From Desulfovibrionales bacterium (GTDB lineage: Bacteria; Desulfobacterota; Desulfovibrionia; Desulfovibrionales; Desulfonatronaceae): a DNA stretch of 64,000 bases. Positions 25,911 through 34,322 of this stretch are shown here, piece by piece (position 1 is the first letter of the stretch; every line of letters starts with the position of its first letter). The position numbers and the translations under genes were made by a program. Under the pieces are notes generated by a model. The model ran no database searches, was not told the origin of the DNA, and saw only the letters and a program-made list of their open reading frames with translations. The stretch covers positions 1-64,000 of the forward strand of contig REDL01000056.1 in NCBI GenBank assembly GCA_007693505.1, written 5' to 3'.

Positions 25911-26449
25911 TGCCCCTTTGCGTTGTCAGTTGTATGTTCGACGAAAATCAGCTCATCCACCGGAAAGCCCATCTGGGCGGCCCGATCCGTCAACCGCCGG
26001 ACCACCGTTTCGTCCAGCCTGGACTCCCTGGCCAGGATCCAGAGGTAGGACCGCGTCGGCCCGGCCACCAAGGCATATCCATAGTCCTTTTGGTCCAGCT
26101 CCAAAATGTTGTATCCGCCATAAAACGGTCCGAAAAAGGAAACTTTCAACCGCCCCACATCCGGGCCGGCCACGAAATACGCCCGGCCCTCGGCCTGCTT
26201 CCAAATATTTTTTTGAGGATCATATCCGCGGTTGACCACACGCACTCCGCCATCCTCCCGCAACGAATACTCTGCCGTGACCTTGATCAGTCCGCGCTCA
26301 AAGGAGTGGTCCAGCCGGGCAATTTCATACCATCTTCCCAGGTATTGTTCCAGCTGGAAACCACCAACCGGTTCCACTCCCTTGGGGATACCGGCACACC
26401 CGCTGAGTACCAGCAAGGCAAGACCGGGAATCAAATTTCGCAGACGCAT
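25907..26449 (-). CDS. Lipocalin family lipoprotein (Blc-like)
   Basis: 180 residues from the ATG at 26449. The N-terminus MRLRNLIPGLALLVLSGCAG carries a lipobox (LSGC), predicting a lipid-anchored envelope protein. The mature part starts with the lipocalin motif YLGRWYEIARLDHSFERGL and continues VTAEYSLREDGGVRVVNRGY, FFGPFYGGYNILELDQKDYG, YALVAGPTRSYLWILARES, as in bacterial Blc. These proteins bind fatty acids or lysophospholipids in the outer membrane. It is the upstream partner of the 119-residue gene. The open frame continues to 26473 without a ribosome site. Confidence 0.88.
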   Translation of the reverse strand: MRLRNLIPGLALLVLSGCAGIPKGVEPVGGFQLEQYLGRWYEIARLDHSFERGLIKVTAEYSLREDGGVRVVNRGYDPQKNIWKQAEGRAYFVAGPDVGRLKVSFFGPFYGGYNILELDQKDYGYALVAGPTRSYLWILARESRLDETVVRRLTDRAAQMGFPVDELIFVEHTTDNAKGQ

Positions 26450-26644
26450 GACGGCTCCCGAAGCGTATTGCATTCTTTGAGCAGAATATTTGCTCAGCCA
26501 TGAGCTTACCTGGGCGAGAAAGATTGCGCAAACAACAATGCCAGGTTGATTTGGTGTTCCTGGCGGGATAGGTGTTCAGAGGATGATTATTTTGGGCTGT
26601 TCGCCAGCGCAGTAGCCACGGATTCAGGTTGGCACATAACCACA

Positions 26645-27760
26645 ATGGATCGTATCAAGCAGAGCCATATTCCCCATATCCCCATTTCCGGCCCTACCGG
26701 AACGTACACCGTGCGCCGTTTTCAGCCGCGGGACGCCCTGGGCGTGACAGAGTGTTTACGCGAGACCTACGGGGACAGCTATCCGGTGACGGGGTTGTAT
26801 GATCCGAGGTTGGTTGTCGAGCAAAACATGTCCGGAAGACATCTTGGGGCAGTGGCCGTGTCGGACCGGACTGGTGAAGTCGTTGGACACTGCTCCGTGC
26901 AGTGCCGCTTCCCATGGCCTGTGGGAGAGTGTGGTCAGATCATGGTCAAGCGCGGCCACCAGGGCCGTTCCCTGGCGGTCCGCATGGGCCAGTTTCTGGA
27001 ACAGGAGGCCCTGGGCATCGGCTTGCGCTGCCTGGTGACCTATGAAGTTACCAGCCACAAAGCCACGCAGTTGATCGCCCATCGCGCCAAATTCCGTCCA
27101 TGTGGTTTGATCCTCGGGGCCATGCCCGCCACCCTGGATTTTCGGAACATGACCGGAGCGGTCTCCCAAAGGGAAAGCTGCATGGTCAGCATGAAATATC
27201 TCCTTCCTCCCCAGCCAGCAACGGTCCATGTCCCAGCCCATCACCAGGACATGATCGCCAGAATATTTGCCGGACTGGGAAAACCCGTTGTCTTCCAGAA
27301 CCCGTCGTCCGTCGCAGGCCCCGGAGAGATCCTCGTCCGCGAGAGCCAAACCTGGGAAACCGCAGACATCGTGGTGCGTCGCTTCGGGGAAAACTCCCCC
27401 AGGGCGATCCGCGTCCACCTGCAAGACCTGCTGGCAAGAGGAATCGCGGAGGCGATCTACCTGGAGCTTCCCCTGGACCAGGGGGGTGGCGACGTGGTGT
27501 GCCGGGAAGCCGAGGAGGCTGGTTTTTTCTTCGCCGGTCTGGGGCCAAGCTCCACCACGGAGGGGGAGGTATTGATTCTGCAATACATGAAGCCAGAGCT
27601 GGATCTGTCCTGGTTGCGGGGGGGCACGCCCATGGGCCGGGAGATCCTGCGTTATGTGACCTGGGAGCAAGAGCGGGTGTTTGCCAAGTGTCCATCCGAT
27701 GCAAACGAGCCCGACACGACCATTGTCAATGCAGGGGGTGAGCCACGAAGTACAGAGTAA
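26645..27760 (+). CDS. GNAT acetyltransferase with second, GNAT-like C-terminal half
   Basis: 371 residues from the ATG at 26645; the frame is open from 26546 but with no ribosome site. Residues about 20-165 are a GNAT domain: TYTVRRFQPRDALGVTECLR, GQIMVKRGHQGRSLAVRMGQ (acetyl-CoA loop) and EVTSHKATQLIAHRAKFRPC. Residues about 235-345 show a similar strand order (AIYLELPLDQGGGDVVCREA, EEAGFFFAGLGPSS, VLILQYMKPELDLS) without a clear acetyl-CoA loop, so this may be a tandem GNAT with one inactive half. The substrate is unknown. No operon partner. Confidence 0.72.
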   Translation: MDRIKQSHIPHIPISGPTGTYTVRRFQPRDALGVTECLRETYGDSYPVTGLYDPRLVVEQNMSGRHLGAVAVSDRTGEVVGHCSVQCRFPWPVGECGQIMVKRGHQGRSLAVRMGQFLEQEALGIGLRCLVTYEVTSHKATQLIAHRAKFRPCGLILGAMPATLDFRNMTGAVSQRESCMVSMKYLLPPQPATVHVPAHHQDMIARIFAGLGKPVVFQNPSSVAGPGEILVRESQTWETADIVVRRFGENSPRAIRVHLQDLLARGIAEAIYLELPLDQGGGDVVCREAEEAGFFFAGLGPSSTTEGEVLILQYMKPELDLSWLRGGTPMGREILRYVTWEQERVFAKCPSDANEPDTTIVNAGGEPRSTE

Positions 27761-27947
27761 TATCGAGGGATAATTGTCTGTTCAGGTGAACCAAGTTGCC
27801 AACGCATCCCGTGCTCCCCATGGCCGAATCTTCGACGGCCTTGAGTGTCTCTCTAAAAGTCTACATAGTGGGAAGTGGTTATGCACTCTGTGCGAAAAGA
27901 TATACCTCGTTGAAAATGTTAGGATGCGCTCAACAATAGGAGGACGT

Positions 27948-28292
27948 ATGCAAGGAATGTTTTTTCCCAGCAAGGAAAGGAACTTCGCGGATCACCCCAA
28001 ATTCGCCGGGGTCAGAATTGCGGTTTTGGTGCGGGGCACGGATTCGGACAAGGTCAGTGTCTCCCAACTGGAGATTGCGCCTGGAGTTGAGGTGCCGATC
28101 CACACCCATGATCCACAGCTGGATTCCATTTTCGTCCTGTCCGGCGAGGCGGAGGTGTATATCAACGGGGAGTGGGTGAAGGTCGGACCGGAAGACTACC
28201 TTCTGGCCCCATCTGGCGTGGAGCATGGCGTGCGCAATGCCGGTCAAGTGCCCCTAAGACTTTTTATCCATCACAGTCCACCGCTTTTGTAG
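27948..28292 (+). CDS. Single-domain cupin protein
   Basis: 114 residues from the ATG at 27948, 5 bp after AGGAGG. Cupin motif 1 is PGVEVPIHTHDPQLDSIFVL, with H-x-H but Asp/Ser in place of the usual Glu; motif 2 is PSGVEHGVRNAGQVPLRLFI with the final His. A mononuclear metal site is therefore probable but modified. Such small cupins act as sensors, isomerases or accessory proteins. An open frame upstream to 27774 is not supported. The gene is alone and convergent with the 68-residue gene, from which a minus-strand terminator separates it. Confidence 0.8.
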   Translation: MQGMFFPSKERNFADHPKFAGVRIAVLVRGTDSDKVSVSQLEIAPGVEVPIHTHDPQLDSIFVLSGEAEVYINGEWVKVGPEDYLLAPSGVEHGVRNAGQVPLRLFIHHSPPLL

Positions 28293-28312
28293 CGGTTTTG
28301 GGAACGTCCGCT

Positions 28313-28350
28313 GAAAAACAAACGCCGCATCAGCTTGCTGGTGCGGCGTT
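28313..28350 (-). terminator. Rho-independent terminator for the 68-residue gene
   Basis: Stem arms AACGCCGCA and TGCGGCGTT (28321-28350) are perfect over 9 bp. On the minus strand the hairpin is followed by TTGTTTTTC, a good U-tract. It is 50 bp beyond the stop codon at 28400 and may also stop the convergent cupin transcript. Confidence 0.7.
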
Positions 28351-28399
28351 CAGGGCAGAAAAGTGGACTGTTTTTTGAGCCCAGGTGACAGGAAAAAGC

Positions 28400-28606
28400 T
28401 CAGGCGTATTGGCGACCAGGTTGTCCCTGGAAAAATTCGTTGACCGCCTCACTGACATACAACTTGACTTCTTGCTCGCCTTCCTCCAGCAGAACATTCG
28501 ATTCGGCGAGCAGGCCAAGATCTTCGGCCACGTCTTCCCAATGTTTTTTCGTCTTCGCGATCTCGGGATCACCGAGACTGAACCGCCTGATGGCTACCCA
28601 GGACAT
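28400..28606 (-). CDS. Small hypothetical protein, 68 residues
   Basis: Starts at the ATG at 28606 with AAGGAG 6 bp upstream. It reads MSWVAIRRFSLGDPEIAKTK and then a strongly acidic helical part (HWEDVAEDLGLLAESNVLLE, ending FFQGQPGRQYA). No membrane segment, Cys or known domain. The clear ribosome site and the dedicated terminator downstream support a real, monocistronic gene. Function unknown. Confidence 0.65.
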   Translation of the reverse strand: MSWVAIRRFSLGDPEIAKTKKHWEDVAEDLGLLAESNVLLEEGEQEVKLYVSEAVNEFFQGQPGRQYA

Positions 28607-28844
28607 AGTCGACTCCTTGAATTTGTTGGTTGTAAGACAAAAACGGCTGTCCGCGATGGGTGCGGGCACCATTTGAAACAGGTATAAAAACATTTCATCA
28701 ATAGTTATCTCCACTATCCAAGTCAATTTTGTTGCATTCCCTATCCTGGAGAGCTATTTTGGCAGCCATGTGGCGGTCCGCCGGATCACACCGGGTGAAT
28801 GACGCCGCGGCCCTGATGCGACGATATGCCAATCGAGGAATATG

Positions 28845-29924
28845 ATGGAGACGTGGAGTGTGTCGGTGGATATCCGCCATGAAACAGGTTCTGTGCTTCT
28901 GATCGAATCCGATCCGGGGATAGCCCGAGCCATGGAGGCCGAGTTGATTCGCGGCGGGTTCACCGTAAGTATCGCCCACAGCCATCTCGGTGCTCTGGGT
29001 ATGATGGAAGACCTCCATGGCCCTCACATCCTGCTCATTCCGGCGGACCCGACGGATATCGACGGATTTGATTTTGTGCACTTGGTTCGCCATCGCAACC
29101 GCTTTCTGAAGCAAAATCTGCGTATCATCATGGCTGGGTCAGGAGAGAATTTCGTTCGGTTATCCCGAAATGACGAAGGCGTTGACGACTTCCTCCTGCG
29201 TCCCTATTTCCCTGGTGAATTGGTCTGGAGGGTGCGCAAGGCCTGGAAGATTCTGGAGCCAGTCGGTAAGGCCAATCTCCCAGAACTCATGGACGCGTCC
29301 ACGGGAATTTTCTCACCCACCGGAATCAAGCGAACGCTCCATGAAGAACTGAACAAATCCTTTCGGAAACAGACCTGCTTCTCCTTGGCCGTAGTCGGGT
29401 TTCATGGCCTGGATGAAGCGAATCTGAACTACGGGCGGATGCTGGCTGAATGGATGGAGCAGGACCTATCCAAAAGCATTCGGCTTGCGTTGCGCAGTTA
29501 TGACCGCTTGGGGCGCGTTGATTCAGGGAGATATTGCCTGATCGCTCCGGACGTGGATCAAGAGCACCTGCAAAAACTGCTGGTTCGCCTGGGGCGGCAT
29601 GTTGAGGATTGGAACGAGTCCGTGGCCAGAAATTCCTACCTCCGGACTCCCCTGGAACTGCGACTCCGTGCTCTGGCCATATTGCCCCAATTTGAGCCAG
29701 AGCACTTGACCAAAGCCGTTACGTTGCTTTGGGATTGGATTTGTCGGGACGAAGTCCTTGAGGAGATTGCCCAGGCCCACATTTCCGGCCTTGCGCTGAC
29801 CTCGCAAGTCGTCATTCGACAACAGCTTTTTCTTGGCTCAGAGGCGGCTTGTCTCCCGGATTCCGTCACGACTGCCCTACCAGGTGCCCAGCCAGATGTC
29901 CTTTCGGATACCAAAGCCGGATGA
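28845..29924 (+). CDS. Degenerate receiver plus degenerate GGDEF protein
   Basis: About 359 residues; ATGATG at 28842-28847 with CGAGGAA upstream, and the second ATG has the better spacing. Residues about 15-135 resemble a response-regulator receiver (VLLIESDPGIARAMEAELIR), but the phosphoacceptor Asp is absent (HILLIPADPTDIDG) and the conserved Lys is Arg (LLRPYFP). Residues about 145-320 resemble a GGDEF domain (LMDASTGIFSPTGIKRTLHE), with the signature changed to DSGRY. Neither phosphorylation nor c-di-GMP synthesis is expected. It is followed after 84 bp by a PilB/GspE-type ATPase with an MshEN domain, suggesting a regulatory partner of that motor. Confidence 0.72.
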   Translation: METWSVSVDIRHETGSVLLIESDPGIARAMEAELIRGGFTVSIAHSHLGALGMMEDLHGPHILLIPADPTDIDGFDFVHLVRHRNRFLKQNLRIIMAGSGENFVRLSRNDEGVDDFLLRPYFPGELVWRVRKAWKILEPVGKANLPELMDASTGIFSPTGIKRTLHEELNKSFRKQTCFSLAVVGFHGLDEANLNYGRMLAEWMEQDLSKSIRLALRSYDRLGRVDSGRYCLIAPDVDQEHLQKLLVRLGRHVEDWNESVARNSYLRTPLELRLRALAILPQFEPEHLTKAVTLLWDWICRDEVLEEIAQAHISGLALTSQVVIRQQLFLGSEAACLPDSVTTALPGAQPDVLSDTKAG

Positions 29925-30008
29925 CCCCAGTCTGTCGATTTGCCGGACAGAGCCAAAATGAAACGCTGCATACCATCCTGCGTCGAATCCTGAAACCAGA
30001 CAGACCCG

Positions 30009-32102
30009 ATGACCGCGACACCGACCACCAATTTGCAGGGCGAGGCATTGTATCGCCAAGGCCGCTACCAGGATGCAGTCCACTCCTTGTTGGACGAGTA
30101 TCGCGGCGGCAGAAAAACCTTTGCGGTTATCACCTTGATCATCCAGTCCATGCGCGCTCTGGGCCAGCACCGTGAAATGGCGGATTTTTTGGCCAAGGGC
30201 GTCATGGAATCCTCCCTTTCCGAGCCCGAGCAGGCCGCTCTGTACTACCAACTCGGACAAGCCTTGTTTCAGGCCAAGGATCTGACCCAGGCCAAGCAGG
30301 CCTTCTGGCAGGCCCATCGGTTGAATCCAAGTCATCCTGGTTTGGCCGAAAAACTGAAGATCATTGGTCAACGGGAATTTCGTCCGCAACACCGCTACAG
30401 CCTGCTGGTCGCCCGCGGCCTTCTTGGAGAGGAACAGTTGGCGAAACTGTCCCGGGCCGCCAAGGAAGCCAATGAGGATCTGGATCAGGTTCTGCTTCGC
30501 GAACTGAAACTGGAGAAGGCTGTGCTGGGGGAATCCCTGGCTGCCTTCTACGAGGTGCCGTTTGTTCCCTTTGATCCGGACACGGAAGTGCCTTTCGAGC
30601 TTTTGGAAAAGCGCAAGCTGGATCCGGATTACCTGAAACGCTCGGGCTGGACGCCTCTGATCGTGGACGGCAACGCCATAACCGTTTTGATGGCCAATCC
30701 TTTTGACCATGCCCGGCTGGACGAGATTCGGTTCATTTTCGGGACCAGCCGAATTGAACCCAAAGTCGCCCTGGCCATGGACATTCACGGTTTCATCGAC
30801 ATGTTCTACCGGAGGCTGGGCTCCGAGGAACTCATGGAACTCGGGGATTCGGTGGAGGCCCAGGCCGATGAGGAAGCTGAGTCGGATCTGGACGAGGAGA
30901 CCGGAGTTACGGACTCCGAGGTTGTCCGGCTGGTCAATGCCCTGCTGGTGGAGGCCTGGCGCCGCAATGCCTCGGATATCCATATTGAACCGGATCCCCA
31001 GAATCGATACTGTTCCGTCCGCTTTCGCATCGATGGTACCTGCCATGAATTTCGCAAAATTCGGTCTGGGATGGCCAAGCCGTTGATTTCCCGGGTCAAG
31101 ATCATGGCCCACTTGAATATTGCCGAGCGCCGCCTGCCCCAGGACGGCAAGATCAAAATGCGTCTCCCGGAGCTTGGCAAAATTGTCGAGTTCCGCGTGG
31201 CCATTCTGCCGACCATTGAAAACCATGAGGACGTGGTCCTGCGGGTTCTGGCCTCGGGCAAGCCGCTGCCACTGGATCGGCTGGGCATGTCCGACGAAAA
31301 TCTGACCAAATTCAAGGCCGCGGTCTACAAGCCTTACGGGCTGATCATCGTGGTTGGTCCCACCGGTTCCGGAAAGACCACTACGCTGCATTCGGCCATC
31401 AGCTATATCAATACTCCCGAACGCAAGATCTGGACAGCGGAAGATCCCGTGGAAATCACCCAGGAAGGGCTGCGCCAGGTTCAGATCAATCCCAAAATCG
31501 GTCTGGACTTTGCGACAACCCTGCGCTCCTTCCTGCGAGCCGATCCAGACGTGATCATGGTGGGGGAGATGCGTGACGCGGAAACAGCCCATATTGGCGT
31601 TCAGGCGTCCTTGACCGGACACATGGTCTTCTCCACCCTGCACACCAACTCCGCCCCGGAGACCATCACCCGCCTCCTGGACATGGACCTAGACCCCTTC
31701 AATTTTGCGGACTCCCTGCTCTGCGTTCTGGCCCAACGCCTGATCAAGACCCTCTGCTCCCACTGCAAGGAGGCCTATCATCCGGACAAGCGGGAGTTCG
31801 AGAGCCTTGCCAAGGAATTTGGGCCGGGTTTTGATCAGTACGTCCCTGGCTCAAGGGAGATTTCCCTGTACCGGGCCAAGGGGTGTGGACAGTGCAATCA
31901 AGGGTATCGCGGCAGGACGGGCGTGCATGAGCTGATGACCAGCACGAAACCGATCAAGAATCTGATCAAGCGCCGTAGTCCCACGGAGGAAATCCGGGAC
32001 CAGGCCGTGGCCGACGGCATGCTGACCCTGAAACAGGACGCTTTGCTCAAGGTGCTTCAGGGTGTTACGGACATGGCCCAGGTTCGCGTTGTCAGTGGAT
32101 GA
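30009..32102 (+). CDS. PilB/GspE-type secretion ATPase with N-terminal TPR
   Basis: 697 residues. Residues 1-115 look like TPR helices (LYRQGRYQDAVHSLLDEYRG, LYYQLGQALFQAKDLTQAKQ). Residues about 130-200 are MshEN-like (LLVARGLLGEEQLAKL, FYEVPFVPFD). Then the T2SSE ATPase: SDIHIEPDPQNRYCSVRFRI, Walker A VVGPTGSGKTTT (about 449), the Asp box DPVEITQEGLRQVQINPKIG, Walker B DPDVIMVGEMRDAETAHIGV and the His box FSTLHTNSA. A Zn site CSHC...CGQC lies near 583-630. It powers type IV pilus or type II secretion assembly at the inner membrane. No pilC, pilD or pilin gene is adjacent. MshEN domains can bind c-di-GMP. Confidence 0.9.
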   Translation: MTATPTTNLQGEALYRQGRYQDAVHSLLDEYRGGRKTFAVITLIIQSMRALGQHREMADFLAKGVMESSLSEPEQAALYYQLGQALFQAKDLTQAKQAFWQAHRLNPSHPGLAEKLKIIGQREFRPQHRYSLLVARGLLGEEQLAKLSRAAKEANEDLDQVLLRELKLEKAVLGESLAAFYEVPFVPFDPDTEVPFELLEKRKLDPDYLKRSGWTPLIVDGNAITVLMANPFDHARLDEIRFIFGTSRIEPKVALAMDIHGFIDMFYRRLGSEELMELGDSVEAQADEEAESDLDEETGVTDSEVVRLVNALLVEAWRRNASDIHIEPDPQNRYCSVRFRIDGTCHEFRKIRSGMAKPLISRVKIMAHLNIAERRLPQDGKIKMRLPELGKIVEFRVAILPTIENHEDVVLRVLASGKPLPLDRLGMSDENLTKFKAAVYKPYGLIIVVGPTGSGKTTTLHSAISYINTPERKIWTAEDPVEITQEGLRQVQINPKIGLDFATTLRSFLRADPDVIMVGEMRDAETAHIGVQASLTGHMVFSTLHTNSAPETITRLLDMDLDPFNFADSLLCVLAQRLIKTLCSHCKEAYHPDKREFESLAKEFGPGFDQYVPGSREISLYRAKGCGQCNQGYRGRTGVHELMTSTKPIKNLIKRRSPTEEIRDQAVADGMLTLKQDALLKVLQGVTDMAQVRVVSG

Positions 32103-32154
32103 GAGGCCTCTTTGGGCTGAAAAGAGCTGGGAGAAGTCGCTATTTGTCGAAGAG

Positions 32155-33882
32155 TTATCCTTCGCGGGAAAGATCTTCAAAAATGCTCAAGGCCGCCACA
32201 GATCCCTGACCTACGGCAGTGACGATCTGGCGCACACCACCGGTAACATCGCCAGCAGCGTAGATCCGAGGATGGCTGGTCCGCATTCGGTCGTCCACCT
32301 GGATGCTGCCGTCAGACGTCAGCTGGAGGCCGATATCCCTGGCCAATCCGGCATTGGCCGTCTCCCCGATGGCCAAAAAAACGCCATCTGTCGGAATGTG
32401 GCTGGCCTCCCCGTCGTGAAGGTTCCGGATCCGGACGGCCTGGACGGCGTCCGTTCCCAGAATTTCCTCAACAACGCTGTTCCAGTAGACCGGGATATGT
32501 TCCTTATCCAATGCGTCCACGAGTTGTCGTTCGGCCCGGAAGGCATCCCGTCGATGGATCACGCCGACGGACGCGCCGAGGTTTTTCAGATACAGGGCGT
32601 TGGTTACCGCAGTATTGCCGCCGCCGATCACCAGGACATGCCGGTTTTTATACAGGTAGCCGTCGCATGTCGCGCAAAAGCTCACCCCACGACCGAACAG
32701 CTCGCTCTCCCCCGGAACCCCCAGGGTGCGCCATGACGCTCCCGTGGCCAAAAGCAGCGCCCTGGCTCGGTACAATCCGTGTTCCGTAAGTGCCTCCACC
32801 CGGCGGCCAATCTTGACCTCCTGAACCGGTTCGCCTTGCACGATCTGCACATAACGTCGCGCCTGCTCGACCATCATCTCCACCAGGGCCACCCCGGACA
32901 CGCTGGAAAACCCGGGATAGTTTTCCACGATGGGCGTGACCGCGATCTGGCCGCCGACGGTTTTGCCTTCGAGGATCATCGTCCGCAGGCCACTGCGCGC
33001 GGCATATATCGCGGCCGTCAGTCCGGCCGGCCCGCCGCCAATGATCAAAAGATCCATGTCCACGGGGGCGGAGTGTCCCTGGTGGCCGGCCGATCCGTCA
33101 GGGCTCTCGGAACCCTCGAATGATTGCAGAGTCAGCAGTTCCGCGACAAAGCGCTCTTCGGAAACGAGCCCGATCATGGCGTGGTCGGCGTTGATCACCG
33201 TATGCGGCACGGCACCAACATTGAATCGCAGAGCCAGGTCTTGGTGTTCACCGGTTTCCACGCACTCCGCGGAGATCAGATCCGGCCGTTGGACGGCCGC
33301 GCGGAATGCGGTGACCACCTGCTGTGGACAGTAAGGACAGGTGGGACTGACAAATACCTGGGCATGGCGAGGCTCCTGCAATTGATCCAGGATCTTGGCC
33401 GACATCTCGGCCAGACCGCTTTCTCCGGAGGAAGCCATGAGAATGGCCTCAATCAGGGCCTTGCCTTCTTCACCGGCAGGCGCTCCGGTGAATCGGATCT
33501 GATAGGTTTCCGGCTGAACCAGAATGGTCGGCGACCGTCGGACTGCATGTTTTTGCGCCAGCTCAGAGTCCAGGGATGCGAATCGCGGGTTGATTTTTGT
33601 GCTGATCCGGGCCAAGTCCGAGACGAATTCGCTGCAGAACTGATTGTATGGTTCGTTGACGCCATCCTTGACAAAGACGAGCAAGGTAACATCCCCGCGC
33701 AATCCTTGAAACAGCTCCGCAAGGTAACGCCGGCTTTTTTCAGGCAACAGCCATTTTACAGCGTGGTCGGATGGTGCGCTGACGGTGTGCGGTTTCGCGT
33801 CGGATCCAGCGACAGCCATTTCTTCGTCGGCGTTTTCCGGTGTTGTGCCGTCGGTTTTTTTTTCTTGATTCCAATTGGCCAT
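32155..33882 (-). CDS. AhpF-like thioredoxin reductase with N-terminal glutaredoxin-like domains
   Basis: 575 residues from the ATG at 33882 (AGGAG 6 bp upstream; the frame is open to 33993). Residues about 45-150 form a first thioredoxin-like fold without a CxxC. Residues about 165-255 form a second with the redox motif SPTCPYCPQQ (about 180). Residues about 275-575 are a thioredoxin reductase: LLIIGGGPAGLTAAIYAARS (FAD), SFCATCDGYLYKN (CATC, about 402), VLVIGGGNTAVTNALYLKNL (NAD(P)H) and IYAAGDVTGG. The layout is that of AhpF, in which the N-terminal part relays electrons to a peroxiredoxin. No ahpC lies nearby. Cytoplasmic redox defence is the likely role. Confidence 0.88.
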   Translation of the reverse strand: MANWNQEKKTDGTTPENADEEMAVAGSDAKPHTVSAPSDHAVKWLLPEKSRRYLAELFQGLRGDVTLLVFVKDGVNEPYNQFCSEFVSDLARISTKINPRFASLDSELAQKHAVRRSPTILVQPETYQIRFTGAPAGEEGKALIEAILMASSGESGLAEMSAKILDQLQEPRHAQVFVSPTCPYCPQQVVTAFRAAVQRPDLISAECVETGEHQDLALRFNVGAVPHTVINADHAMIGLVSEERFVAELLTLQSFEGSESPDGSAGHQGHSAPVDMDLLIIGGGPAGLTAAIYAARSGLRTMILEGKTVGGQIAVTPIVENYPGFSSVSGVALVEMMVEQARRYVQIVQGEPVQEVKIGRRVEALTEHGLYRARALLLATGASWRTLGVPGESELFGRGVSFCATCDGYLYKNRHVLVIGGGNTAVTNALYLKNLGASVGVIHRRDAFRAERQLVDALDKEHIPVYWNSVVEEILGTDAVQAVRIRNLHDGEASHIPTDGVFLAIGETANAGLARDIGLQLTSDGSIQVDDRMRTSHPRIYAAGDVTGGVRQIVTAVGQGSVAALSIFEDLSREG

Positions 33883-33998
33883 GGGAAACTCCTGATCCAC
33901 GAACAGAGAGACGAAATGAACACTGCAACATGCCAAGGTCGTTTTTTCAGTGATACTGAAGACCCACGTCCAACGCAAATCTGAGGAGAGCAATCATC

Positions 33999-34322
33999 AT
34001 GGAATTCTGGTCCGTTCTTGACCTGGTTTTCACGGCTCAAGGTCCGTCCGAGTGGGCGCATTGGCCTTTTGGTCCGTCATTTGTTGGAAGTTGGCTGAAC
34101 ATGCTGACAAAATTTGTTTTCATCGGCTTTGTCCTGGCCCTGATGATGTATCTGTTGCGGTATCTGTTCGGACCGGGAGGGCCGATGCGGGAGGATCCGC
34201 ATTGCGAATCCTCAGATGAGCAAATCCTTGAGCAGGCCGTGACCATTTTGCGCAAACGGATGATGGAGGGGAAAATTGAACCCGAAGAATTTGAGCGGAC
34301 CAAAAAACTTTTGGAGCAATGA
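33999..34322 (+). CDS. Small membrane protein with C-terminal SHOCT-like domain
   Basis: 107 residues; GAGGAG precedes the ATG. One clear membrane helix lies at about 30-52 (FVFIGFVLALMMYLLRYLFG). The C-terminal 35 residues (ILRKRMMEGKIEPEEFERTK) fit the short C-terminal SHOCT pattern of oligomerising membrane proteins. The stop codon overlaps the start of the HD-domain gene (ATGA at 34319-34322), so the two are coupled. Divergent from the thioredoxin reductase. Function unknown. Confidence 0.75.
   Translation: MEFWSVLDLVFTAQGPSEWAHWPFGPSFVGSWLNMLTKFVFIGFVLALMMYLLRYLFGPGGPMREDPHCESSDEQILEQAVTILRKRMMEGKIEPEEFERTKKLLEQ

Noticed and set aside
29877-31643. 588-codon minus-strand frame opposite the secretion ATPase
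   Set aside because: Same reason: composition typical of antisense frames, no ribosome site, and the plus strand encodes full T2SSE motifs.
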